Position numbers and translations under genes: made by a program. From Propionibacteriaceae bacterium (GTDB lineage: Bacteria > Actinomycetota > Actinomycetes > Propionibacteriales > Propionibacteriaceae): 7,597 nt of DNA. How positions within the stretch are numbered: position 1 is the first letter of the stretch; every line of letters begins with the position of its first letter. The notes beneath the pieces are model-generated. The model ran no database searches. It was not told the origin of the DNA and saw only the letters and a program-made list of their open reading frames with translations. Positions 1 to 6,136 of the stretch are shown in pieces. The stretch is taken from contig JAKDIK010000121.1 in assembly GCA_030450535.1 (NCBI GenBank), positions 1 through 7,597 of the forward strand, in the 5' to 3' direction.

Positions 1-45
1 GCCGCCCGCACCCTCGCGGCCCGGCACGAATCCTGTTCATCTTGA
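1..45 (+). CDS. Possible 3' end of an upstream gene (partial)
   Basis: Reading frame 1 is open from the window edge to a TGA at 43-45. Most of its codons end in G or C, as in the real genes here, although the last few before the stop do not. The predicted tail is AARTLAARHESCSS. No family can be recognised from 14 residues. If real, it ends 21 bases before the ATG of the serine hydrolase, which would suggest co-transcription. The stretch is so short that an open frame could be chance in GC-rich DNA. Confidence 0.3.
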   Translation, partial: AARTLAARHESCSS

Positions 46-66
46 CCGCTTCGCGAGAGGACGATC

Positions 67-1596
67 ATGGCCACCGAATCCCACCACACCAGCAACACCA
101 GCACCGCCAGCAACACCAGCAACACCAGCGCCGCGACCACGGAGCGCCCCCGCATCAGCCGCCCGCGAGTCACCTGGCTCACGCTGGCCGCATGCGCCCT
201 GGTCGGTGCGCTGGTCGCGCTGCTCGCGGGCCCCAACCCGCGGCTCGGCGATCGCGCCGAGGGCGATCCGACCCTGATCGCCGACGTGGGCGCCATGACG
301 GGCGAGGGGCGCGGGTTCTCGTCGCTCGCTGTCGCCCGGGTGACCGGTGATGACTTCACCTTTGCCGGCTTCGGGTATGCCGTCGACGGCAGCGTCCCCG
401 GTCCGGACACTCCGTACGAGCTCGGCTCGATCACCAAGGCCTTTACCGGTCACCTATTGGCCGATGGCGTCGAGCGCGGTGAGCTGGCCCTCGACGACAC
501 CCTCGCCACCCATCTGCCCGAACTCGAGGGAACCGCGGCCGGCAGCGTGACCCTGGTCCAGCTCAGCACCCACACCAGCGGTCTGCCGCGCCTTCCGGAT
601 GGCATGGGGCAGTTCGGTTCCGCGCTGGCCCCCGTTGACCCGTACCGGGACTGGACGCCCGAGGACGTCACCGAGGCCGCCCGCACCGCCGCCCTCGACG
701 GGGCGGGGGAGCGGGAGTACTCCAACTTCGGCGTGGCGCTGCTCGGTATCGCGCAGGCCCGCGCGGCCGGCGTCCCGACGTGGTCGGAGCTGGCGGAGCA
801 GCGGCTGTTCGCGCCGCTCGGCCTCACCGACACCGACATCATCGGCCGCGACGATGCCGAGCCGGCCGGTCTGGCCACGTCGCGTTGGGCCAACGGCCGG
901 ATCGCCCAGCCGTGGACGGGCGAGGGTTTCGCGCCGACCGGCAGCTCCACCCGAACGACGGCGCGCGACCTCGCGCGCTTCGCCCAGGCCGTCCTCGACG
1001 AAACGGCTCCGGGGATGGCGGCCGTGCAGCCGATCCTCGACGGCGAGGAGCAGAGCTACGGATTGGCCTGGGTCATCGATCACGCTCCGGACGGCGACCT
1101 CACCTGGCACACTGGTGGCACCGGCGGCACGCGCACCATCCTCGCCCTCGATGCGGACGGCGGCCGCGCCGCCCTCTCGCTCGCCGCTACGGACGATGCC
1201 TCCGGGGGCATGATTGGCTACCAACTGGCACGCGGGGCATCGGACCGGGTTTCGACCTCCGTGGGTCTCCTCGGCCTCATCGGAGCCGGCGTGGCCGCCT
1301 TCGTCCTGCTCGGGGCCGCCTTCGGTCTGACCCGGCCCGCCAGCAGGATCAGCCTGGGCGCCACCCTCATCGACGCCGCCCTCGGCATCGCCCTGGCCGT
1401 GCTCCTGGGTCCGTGGCACTGGCTGCCCGGCTGGGTCCTCGGCGCCGTCATCGGCGCGCTGACCGGCGTCATCGTGCTGGCGATCCTCCGGGCCGTGGGC
1501 GCGCCGACCCTGCCGGAGCGGCGTCGGGGCAGCGCGATCGCCTCCTTGGTCTTCAGCGCACTCCTCGCGGCCGTGATGGGCTACCTGCTGTTCTGA
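67..1596 (+). CDS. Membrane-anchored serine hydrolase, beta-lactamase/PBP-like (class C / DD-peptidase fold)
   Basis: This 509-residue protein has the active-site motifs of the serine beta-lactamase/DD-peptidase superfamily: SxxK at S121-I-T-K124, YxN at Y218-S-N220, and HTGG at H348-351 in place of the usual KTG. The family acylates a serine and cuts amide or ester bonds, often in peptidoglycan or D-amino-acid peptides; the substrate here is unknown. Residues 1-36 are a Ser/Asn/Thr-rich then Arg-rich cytoplasmic tail. One membrane segment lies at about 37-55, the catalytic domain at about 65-385, and four more segments at about 398-421, 428-448, 455-477 and 489-508. Arg-rich loops (423-427 and 475-487) and the tail fit the positive-inside rule, placing the catalytic domain outside the membrane. 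The start is supported by AGAGGA at 56-61, five bases before the ATG. The fold call is firm. DD-carboxypeptidase, esterase or beta-lactamase activity cannot be told apart from sequence alone. Confidence 0.92.
   Translation: MATESHHTSNTSTASNTSNTSAATTERPRISRPRVTWLTLAACALVGALVALLAGPNPRLGDRAEGDPTLIADVGAMTGEGRGFSSLAVARVTGDDFTFAGFGYAVDGSVPGPDTPYELGSITKAFTGHLLADGVERGELALDDTLATHLPELEGTAAGSVTLVQLSTHTSGLPRLPDGMGQFGSALAPVDPYRDWTPEDVTEAARTAALDGAGEREYSNFGVALLGIAQARAAGVPTWSELAEQRLFAPLGLTDTDIIGRDDAEPAGLATSRWANGRIAQPWTGEGFAPTGSSTRTTARDLARFAQAVLDETAPGMAAVQPILDGEEQSYGLAWVIDHAPDGDLTWHTGGTGGTRTILALDADGGRAALSLAATDDASGGMIGYQLARGASDRVSTSVGLLGLIGAGVAAFVLLGAAFGLTRPASRISLGATLIDAALGIALAVLLGPWHWLPGWVLGAVIGALTGVIVLAILRAVGAPTLPERRRGSAIASLVFSALLAAVMGYLLF
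91..129 (+). repeat. In-frame 9-bp tandem repeat in the hydrolase N-terminus
   Basis: Four 9-bp units follow one another: AGCAACACC at 91-99, the variant AGCACCGCC at 100-108, then AGCAACACC at 109-117 and 118-126, with a partial AGC at 127-129. They encode Ser-Asn-Thr, Ser-Thr-Ala, Ser-Asn-Thr, Ser-Asn-Thr in the predicted cytoplasmic tail. Because the unit is a multiple of three, copy-number change would alter tail length without breaking the frame. Confidence 0.75.
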
Positions 1597-1633
1597 CGAT
1601 TCGGCTGCACTCGAAACCGACGAAGATCAGTGG

Positions 1634-1678
1634 GACTGGCAACGTTCCGCACGATCGCGCGTTGAGTGTCGGCTTTTT
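1634..1678 (+). terminator. Probable rho-independent terminator after the serine hydrolase
   Basis: Thirty-eight bases past the hydrolase stop, GAC (1634-1636) pairs with GTC (1668-1670), and CAACG (1640-1644) pairs with CGTTG (1660-1664), with a 3x3 internal bulge. GGC and five T residues (1674-1678) follow directly. An alternative outer pairing, CCGAC (1617-1621) with GTCGG (1668-1672), ends at the same place. The T-run is striking in such GC-rich DNA. This would separate the hydrolase transcript from tdh. Confidence 0.6.
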
Positions 1679-1688
1679 GTCGCGAGCC

Positions 1689-1700
1689 GCCCTCGAGGGC
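1689..1700. repeat. 12-bp perfect palindrome GCCCTCGAGGGC
   Basis: A perfect palindrome without a spacer lies between the hydrolase terminator and tdh, 60 bases before the tdh start. Its position suits an operator or promoter-proximal site, but no regulator is recognisable. In GC-rich sequence a 12-bp palindrome can arise by chance. Confidence 0.35.
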
Positions 1701-1712
1701 CAGTCAGGGTGA

Positions 1713-1737
1713 GGGGCTGGCGCGTGACGCCGGCCCC
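1713..1737 (+). promoter_or_regulatory. Strong hairpin in the tdh leader
   Basis: GGGGCTGGCG (1713-1722) pairs over ten positions with CGCCGGCCCC (1728-1737), with one G-U pair and a five-base loop (CGTGA). It ends 12 bases before the AGGA ribosome-binding site of tdh, so it lies in the 5' leader if transcription starts upstream of it. No T-run follows, which argues against a simple terminator. It could influence translation or mRNA stability, or act at DNA level as an operator. The function is inferred; the pairing is seen. Confidence 0.5.
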
Positions 1738-1760
1738 GACGGACCTGACAGGATGGCGTC

Positions 1761-2798
1761 ATGCGTGCGCTGGCGAAGATGCAGCCCGGACCGGGGCTTC
1801 AACTGGTGGATCGACCCGAGCCCGCGGCGGGCGATTGGGAGGTGAAGATCCGCGTGCTCCGGGCGGGGCTGTGCGGCACCGACCTGCACCTGCAGCAGTG
1901 GGACGACTGGGCGGCGTCCATGATGAACCTGCCCCAGACGATCGGGCACGAGTTCTACGGCGAGATCGTCGAGGTGGGCCGCGAGGTCAAGGAACTCCAA
2001 GAGGGCGACAAGGTCTCCGGCGAGGGGCACATCGTGTGCGGCTACTGCCGCAACTGTCGGGCCGGACGCCGCCACCAGTGCATTCGGACGGTCGGGCTGG
2101 GCGTCAACACCGACGGTGCCTTCGCCGACTACGTGGTGGTGCCGGTCGAGAACGTCTGGAAGCACCCGGACTGGGTGGATCCCGACCTCGGCGCCATCTT
2201 CGATCCCCTCGGCAACGCCACCCACACGACGCTGCAGTGGCCGCTCGTCGGCGAGGACGTCCTCGTCACCGGCGCCGGCCCCATCGGCGTCATGGCCACC
2301 GCCATCGCCAAGCATGCCGGCGCCCGTCACGTCGTCGTCACCGACCTCTCCGATACCCGCCTCGCCCTCGCGCAGGCCGCCGGTGCCGACCTCACCGTGA
2401 ATCCCGCCCGGACCCGGTTGAAGGATGCCCAGGCGCAACTCGGCATGCGGGAGGGCTTCGATGTCGGCCTGGAGATGTCGGGCGCGCCCGCGGCCGTCGC
2501 CGAGATGATCACCAACATGAACCACGGCGGCAAGATCGCCATGCTCGGGCTGCCGGCGAACGACTACGCCGTCAACTGGGGCCGCATCATCACCCACATG
2601 CTCACCATCAAGGGCATTTACGGTCGCGAGATGTTCGAGACGTGGTATCTGATGACGTCCATCCTCTCCACGTCGCCCCAGCTCAAGGACTCCGTCCGTT
2701 CGGTGATCACCCACCGCTTCGCCGCCGAGGACTGGGAGGAGGCATTCGCCACCGCCCGCTCGGGCGCCTGCGGCAAGGTGATCATGGACTGGAGTTGA
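1761..2798 (+). CDS. tdh: L-threonine 3-dehydrogenase
   Basis: This enzyme oxidises L-threonine with NAD+ to 2-amino-3-ketobutyrate in the cytoplasm, the first step of threonine breakdown to glycine. The 345 residues align end to end with the zinc-dependent medium-chain dehydrogenase Tdh of E. coli (341 residues, from memory). Catalytic-zinc residues C38, H63 and E64 are present, with CGTDLH at 38-43. The structural-zinc cysteines are C93, C96, C99 and C107. Also present are the family signatures SGEGH (86-90), FDPLGNATHT (147-156), the nucleotide-binding GAGPIG (171-176) with D195 favouring NAD+ over NADP+, EGFDVGLEMSGAP, and GIYGREMFETWY. AGGA at 1750-1753 lies seven bases before the ATG. 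kbl follows 124 bp downstream on the same strand, the expected pathway partner. I see no missing catalytic residue. Confidence 0.97.
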   Translation: MRALAKMQPGPGLQLVDRPEPAAGDWEVKIRVLRAGLCGTDLHLQQWDDWAASMMNLPQTIGHEFYGEIVEVGREVKELQEGDKVSGEGHIVCGYCRNCRAGRRHQCIRTVGLGVNTDGAFADYVVVPVENVWKHPDWVDPDLGAIFDPLGNATHTTLQWPLVGEDVLVTGAGPIGVMATAIAKHAGARHVVVTDLSDTRLALAQAAGADLTVNPARTRLKDAQAQLGMREGFDVGLEMSGAPAAVAEMITNMNHGGKIAMLGLPANDYAVNWGRIITHMLTIKGIYGREMFETWYLMTSILSTSPQLKDSVRSVITHRFAAEDWEEAFATARSGACGKVIMDWS

Positions 2799-2821
2799 CG
2801 CCGCCCTGCGCGAACCGGGCG

Positions 2822-2875
2822 ACCCCATCTCTCTCGCGGGGTGGATCGGTGTTGCCCTGACCCCACCCATCCACC
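2822..2875 (+). promoter_or_regulatory. Mutually exclusive hairpins between tdh and kbl
   Basis: ACCCC (2822-2826) can pair with GGGGT (2838-2842). The overlapping GGTGGAT (2840-2846) can instead pair with ATCCACC (2869-2875), a perfect 7-bp match. Because the two pairings share bases 2840-2842, only one can form fully, an arrangement seen in attenuators. No T-run follows the second hairpin, and no known riboswitch class is recognisable. The pairings are seen; any switching role is inferred. Confidence 0.35.
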
Positions 2876-2880
2876 ACGCC

Positions 2881-2894
2881 AGCGGCCGGCCGCT
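2881..2894. promoter_or_regulatory. 14-bp perfect palindrome upstream of kbl (possible operator)
   Basis: AGCGGCCGGCCGCT is a perfect spacerless palindrome ending 18 bases before the AAGGAG ribosome-binding site of kbl (2913-2918). Its symmetry and place suit a dimeric regulator or a leader stem. No -10 element is obvious around it, so kbl may rely mainly on read-through from tdh. Confidence 0.4.
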
Positions 2895-2922
2895 ACCGTG
2901 GGGCCAACCGCGAAGGAGTGCC

Positions 2923-4167
2923 ATGCATCGAGATTTCGAACGTCACCTCGCCCAGACGCTGGACGAGATCGAGGCCGCGGGCCTCACCAAGCGCGAGCGC
3001 GTCATCACGACACCGCAGGGCGCCGAGATCGGCGTGAGCACGGCGGACGCCGGCGTCCTCAACTTCTGCGCCAACAACTATCTGGGCCTGGCGGACGAGG
3101 CGAGCGTCGTCGCCGCCGCCCACCGTGGACTGGACGCCTACGGCTTCGGCATGGCGTCGGTACGGTTCATCTGCGGCACCCAGGCGCCGCACCGCACGCT
3201 GGAGAACCGCCTCAGCGAGTTCCTCGGCACGGACGACACCATCTTGTTCTCGAGCTGCTTCGACGCCAACGGCGGCGTGTTCGAGGCACTGTTCGGGCCC
3301 GAGGACGCCATCATCTCCGACGAGCTCAACCACGCCTCCCTCATCGACGGCATCCGGCTGTGCAAGGCGCAACGGTTCCGCTACCGCAACGCCGACATGG
3401 GCGACCTGGCGGCCCAACTGGAGGCCGCGGCGGCCGCCCGGTTCCGCATCATCGTCACCGACGGCGTCTTCTCCATGGACGGCGCGTACGCCCCCCTGCG
3501 CGAGATCTGCGACCTCGCGGACGCCCACGACGCGCTCGTGCTCGTGGACGACTCCCACGCCGTGGGTTTCGTCGGATCCGGTGGACGCGGCACGCCCGAG
3601 CTGTTCGGCGTCGCCGATCGCATCGACATCTTCACCGGCACCCTCGGCAAGGCGCTCGGCGGGGCGTCCGGGGGCTACGTGAGCGGACACGCGCCGATCG
3701 TCGAGCTATTGCGCCAGCGCGCGCGTCCCTACCTCTTCAGCAACTCCGTGGCGCCGACCGTGGTGGCCGGCTCGCTGGCCGCGCTCGCCCTGATCGAGGG
3801 TTCGGCGGACGCCCGCGCGCGCCTGATCGCGAACACCGAGCTGTTCCGCGAGCTCATGGCGGCCGAGGGGTTCGACCTCGATCCCTTCGGCGGCGGGGCG
3901 GACAGCGCAGTGGTCCGACCCACGGACGTGCCGCCGCACCCCATCACGCCGGTGATGTTCCCCGGCGAGGACGGCGCGCGGTTGGCCGGCACGATCGCCG
4001 ATCACATGCTGCGCTCTTCCGGGGTCTACGTGATCCCGTTCAGCTTCCCCGTCGTGCCGCGGGGCAAGGCGCGGATTCGAGTCCAACTGTCGGCGGCCCA
4101 CTCCGAGGCGGACGTTCGCGCGTGCGTGGCCGCCTTCGGCGCGGCGCGGGACGCGGCCGCAGGCTGA
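2923..4167 (+). CDS. kbl: Glycine C-acetyltransferase (2-amino-3-ketobutyrate CoA ligase)
   Basis: This pyridoxal-phosphate enzyme cleaves 2-amino-3-ketobutyrate with CoA into glycine and acetyl-CoA, completing the pathway begun by Tdh. The 414 residues match the alpha-oxoamine synthase family and specifically Kbl. Signatures are NFCANNYLGL (47-56), GFGMASVRFICGTQ (74-87), SSCFDANGG (110-118), LNHASLIDG (135-143, H137 stacking on the cofactor), TDGVFSMDG (179-187), VDDSHAVGFVG (208-218, D210 and H212), the PLP-binding K243 in TGTLGKALGGASGGY, and FPVVPRGKARIR (375-386). Against E. coli Kbl (398 residues, from memory) there are about 15 extra residues at roughly 319-343. AAGGAG at 2913-2918 lies four bases before the ATG, and the N-terminus aligns with the family from residue 1. 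The paralogues BioF, HemA and serine palmitoyltransferase are less likely, given the match to Kbl motifs and the tdh neighbour. Confidence 0.96.
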   Translation: MHRDFERHLAQTLDEIEAAGLTKRERVITTPQGAEIGVSTADAGVLNFCANNYLGLADEASVVAAAHRGLDAYGFGMASVRFICGTQAPHRTLENRLSEFLGTDDTILFSSCFDANGGVFEALFGPEDAIISDELNHASLIDGIRLCKAQRFRYRNADMGDLAAQLEAAAAARFRIIVTDGVFSMDGAYAPLREICDLADAHDALVLVDDSHAVGFVGSGGRGTPELFGVADRIDIFTGTLGKALGGASGGYVSGHAPIVELLRQRARPYLFSNSVAPTVVAGSLAALALIEGSADARARLIANTELFRELMAAEGFDLDPFGGGADSAVVRPTDVPPHPITPVMFPGEDGARLAGTIADHMLRSSGVYVIPFSFPVVPRGKARIRVQLSAAHSEADVRACVAAFGAARDAAAG

Positions 4168-4194
4168 GCCGCGGGGCGTCCGGGTGGAGCTCCG

Positions 4195-4236
4195 CGGGTC
4201 GGCGGGGGCTGGGATCCAGCCTGCTCCGCCGACCCG
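4195..4236. terminator. Nested inverted repeat between convergent kbl and amidase genes (bidirectional terminator)
   Basis: An 11-bp perfect outer stem (CGGGTCGGCGG at 4195-4205 with CCGCCGACCCG at 4226-4236) encloses a second 6-bp perfect stem (GGCTGG at 4207-4212 with CCAGCC at 4216-4221). It fills most of the 75-bp gap between the two stop codons at 4167 and 4243. No T-run is present on either strand, as is common for actinobacterial terminators. The position between facing genes supports termination from both sides. Confidence 0.6.
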
Positions 4237-4242
4237 GGGGTC

Positions 4243-5916
4243 TCAACCGCGCGGGCTGGGCGTCCCGAGTTTGGTGACGGCACGCTGCATGAACGCGGCC
4301 ATGGCGTCGCGGTTGACGGCATCGACGGGTCGGAAGCTGCCGTCGGGGTAGCCGGTCGTGATGCCTGTCGAAGTCAGCCACGCGATCTCGCGGTAGAACT
4401 GGTTGTTCCGGGCGATGTCGGTGTAGGCCGCGGCGGCCGAGGACGACGGTCGGTTGTACATCCGGTACAGGTAGGCCGCCATCGCGTCCCGGTTGGTCGA
4501 TGCGAGCGGCCGGAAGGTGCCGTCCGGATACCCCTGCGTGACGCCGCGGGCCGCGAGCCAGGTGATCTCCTTGTAGTACTGGTCGGACGGGGTGATGTCC
4601 CGGAAGGGTGACGTCGCCGGAGGCGTGAAGGCGGGGGAGCCGGCCATCCGGTAGAGGAACGCCGCCATCGCATCGCGGGTCACGGGCTGCCAGGGCCGGT
4701 AGGTGCCGTCGGACCAGCCGGTGGAGATGCCCCGCGTGGCCATCCACCGGATCTCGGGTTCGAACTGCAACCCGATCGGCACATCGCGGAACCGCGGGTA
4801 CCGCACGGTGTTCATCAGCGTCTGGACGCGCGACCGGATCGTCCCCATGCGCGAGTAGACGTTGCGGCCGGGGCAGGACGTGGCGTTCTCGTCGCGGTGC
4901 CCCGAGATCGCCGGCAACCAGGTTGAGCCGCCGTCCTGTCCGCCGGATCCCGACGTGCTGCCGTAGGGGTTCACGTTGTGCATCTGGAGCTTCCAGGCGA
5001 TGACCTGATTCATCGTTTCGAGCATGGTCGACGAGGGCGTGGCCGTCTCGTAGTTCCCCATGAGCGAGATGCCGAACACGCGCGAGTTGGTGACTCCCCA
5101 CGCGTGGCCGCCCGCGATCGGCTGGTTGACGCCGCCGCCGCGACCCTCCCAGGCGCGGCCGAACTTGTCGACCAGCACGTTGTAGGCCATGTCGTTCCAG
5201 CCGCGTCCGTTCACGTGGAAGGCCTGGATCGAGCGAAGAATGGCCGGCACCTGCGCCTGGGTGTAGTCGTTGGTGCCCGCGGTGTGGTGGATCATCGCGC
5301 CGGTCACCACGCCGCGGCTGTACCCGTAGCGGACGAGCGACTCGTTGGCACCCCAGGCGGCGCGGCTGAGGATGCGGGGGTTGTCCCAGGCGACGCTGCT
5401 GGCGGCGGACGACGCCGTCGCGTCGGCGGCCGTGACCGTCGAGGAGTAGACCTCGAGCTGGGCGGCCAGCGGTTCGCCGTCGGCCGAGACCGCGGCGACC
5501 TCGACCGAGTCCTTCGCCGAGAGGATGACGGGTTCGGTGCTGACCGTGCCGTTCCCACCGTCGTCGGTCGGGTCGATCTGCACCTCCTCCCACGCGGTGG
5601 GCTGGCCGTCCGCGGAACTGCGCACCCACACCGAGGCGGGATCGGTGCCGGTGGGGAGAACGACCGCCGCGACGGCCACCTCCTCGGCCAGCGGCTGGGT
5701 GGCCGTCTCGACGACGACCTCCGGCTCGGCAATGACCTCGGCCACGACCTGCTCCGGCAGGTCGGCGTCCTCGGCGGCCACGGTGGTCGTCAGGGGGACG
5801 GCCTCCGTCGACACTGCGGGTGCGGCAGCCGCCGCTGGCGCGGCGACGAGGATCGGCACGGCGCCGGTGAGGGCGACGGCTAGGGCGAGCGCTGGTGCGA
5901 GCGCGCGGAACGACAT
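4243..5916 (-). CDS. Secreted N-acetylmuramoyl-L-alanine amidase (PGRP/amidase-2 type) with three SLH-type repeats
   Basis: The protein is 557 residues from the chosen start. Residues 1 to about 32 are a signal peptide: short basic start, Ala/Leu/Val core, AAAAA before the likely cut. An acidic Ala/Val/Thr-rich region of unknown fold spans about 33-178. A peptidoglycan-recognition/amidase domain covers about 181-365: SRAAWGANE at its start, IHHTAG (H210/H211), Y245 in MAYNVLV, GHRD (H340) and SCPG (C348). His, His and Cys are the zinc ligands of the family, so it is predicted to cut the muramyl-L-alanine bond of cell-wall peptidoglycan. Three repeats of about 50-60 residues (about 376-425, 438-489, 498-549) each carry F/YxD near the start, GxxxGxxDGxxRP, and T/NRDAMAA. 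They resemble SLH domains, which anchor proteins to the wall. GGGAG at 5923-5927 lies six bases before this ATG. ATGs at 5919 (three-base spacing) and 5970 are less likely, the last because it would bury the signal peptide. Confidence 0.93.
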   Translation of the reverse strand: MSFRALAPALALAVALTGAVPILVAAPAAAAAPAVSTEAVPLTTTVAAEDADLPEQVVAEVIAEPEVVVETATQPLAEEVAVAAVVLPTGTDPASVWVRSSADGQPTAWEEVQIDPTDDGGNGTVSTEPVILSAKDSVEVAAVSADGEPLAAQLEVYSSTVTAADATASSAASSVAWDNPRILSRAAWGANESLVRYGYSRGVVTGAMIHHTAGTNDYTQAQVPAILRSIQAFHVNGRGWNDMAYNVLVDKFGRAWEGRGGGVNQPIAGGHAWGVTNSRVFGISLMGNYETATPSSTMLETMNQVIAWKLQMHNVNPYGSTSGSGGQDGGSTWLPAISGHRDENATSCPGRNVYSRMGTIRSRVQTLMNTVRYPRFRDVPIGLQFEPEIRWMATRGISTGWSDGTYRPWQPVTRDAMAAFLYRMAGSPAFTPPATSPFRDITPSDQYYKEITWLAARGVTQGYPDGTFRPLASTNRDAMAAYLYRMYNRPSSSAAAAYTDIARNNQFYREIAWLTSTGITTGYPDGSFRPVDAVNRDAMAAFMQRAVTKLGTPSPRG

Positions 5917-5922
5917 CATCGA

Positions 5923-5927
5923 CTCCC
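5923..5927 (-). promoter_or_regulatory. Ribosome-binding site that decides the amidase start
   Basis: On the minus strand GGGAG is followed by TCG and then two adjacent ATG codons (5919-5917 and 5916-5914). The spacing is three bases to the first and six to the second, which favours the second. Both give the same signal peptide apart from one extra Met. Confidence 0.6.
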
Positions 5928-6031
5928 GGACATCGAAGGGGGATCTGACGCAGAATTGCGACGCCCCCACTATGTCCCATCATCGGCGCCGAATTGAACC
6001 GCGATCGCACGATTCTGGACGTCCGGTTGAG

Positions 6032-6061
6032 AGTTTAACTTTCAGTTCACGATGAATTCAT
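6032..6061. promoter_or_regulatory. AT-rich palindrome cluster upstream of the amidase
   Basis: Within the 220-bp gap between the amidase and the phospho-beta-glucosidase, three inverted repeats crowd into 30 bases: AGTT-T-AACT (6032-6040), the overlapping AACT-TTC-AGTT (6037-6047), and the perfect palindrome ATGAATTCAT (6052-6061). The patch is far richer in A/T than its surroundings and lies about 115-145 bases before the amidase start, so it plausibly holds its promoter and an operator. A possible minus-strand hexamer pair is TTAAAC with CAGAAT 15 bases on, but the match to consensus is weak. Confidence 0.4.
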
Positions 6062-6092
6062 TCGAGGGCCGCTCCTGCGTTCAGCGAGGTTC

Positions 6093-6136
6093 GCCGTGAC
6101 GGATCCCCTCTCGCACCGGCCCCGTGCGCGGACGGC
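6093..6136 (-). terminator. Weak candidate terminator after the phospho-beta-glucosidase
   Basis: Immediately after the bglA stop codon, ACGGC (6132-6136) can pair with GCCGT (6093-6097), enclosing a second stem of CGCAC (6112-6116) with GTGCG (6124-6128). No T-run follows on the minus strand. The placement is right for a terminator, but the stems are short, so read-through into the amidase cannot be excluded. Confidence 0.3.

Noticed and set aside
2799..2922. A glycine riboswitch before kbl
   Set aside because: The gap is short, and the paired-aptamer layout and conserved core of glycine riboswitches are not seen; only simple hairpins are present.
1704..2924. A 406-residue minus-strand open frame opposite tdh
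   Set aside because: Antisense shadow of a well-conserved gene; its composition (Gly/Val/Asp/His-rich) and lack of a ribosome-binding site or motifs do not support coding.
2841..4277. A 478-residue plus-strand open frame overlapping kbl
   Set aside because: Arg- and Gly-rich with no recognisable motif; it is a shifted-frame shadow of kbl, which carries all Kbl signatures.
4978..5883. A 301-residue plus-strand open frame opposite the amidase
   Set aside because: Highly repetitive Gly/Arg/Asp/His composition typical of antisense reading of GC-rich coding DNA; no family motif.
5970..5970. The upstream ATG at 5970 as the amidase start
   Set aside because: It would add MGASQFCVRSPFDVRES before an otherwise textbook signal peptide, and a GGGAG site sits correctly for the ATG at 5916.
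4040..6010. A 656-residue open frame on the minus strand, longer than the amidase frame it overlaps
   Set aside because: Its translation is dominated by Arg, Pro, Gly and His without domain motifs, typical of a shifted frame in GC-rich DNA. The overlapping amidase has a signal peptide, zinc ligands and repeats.
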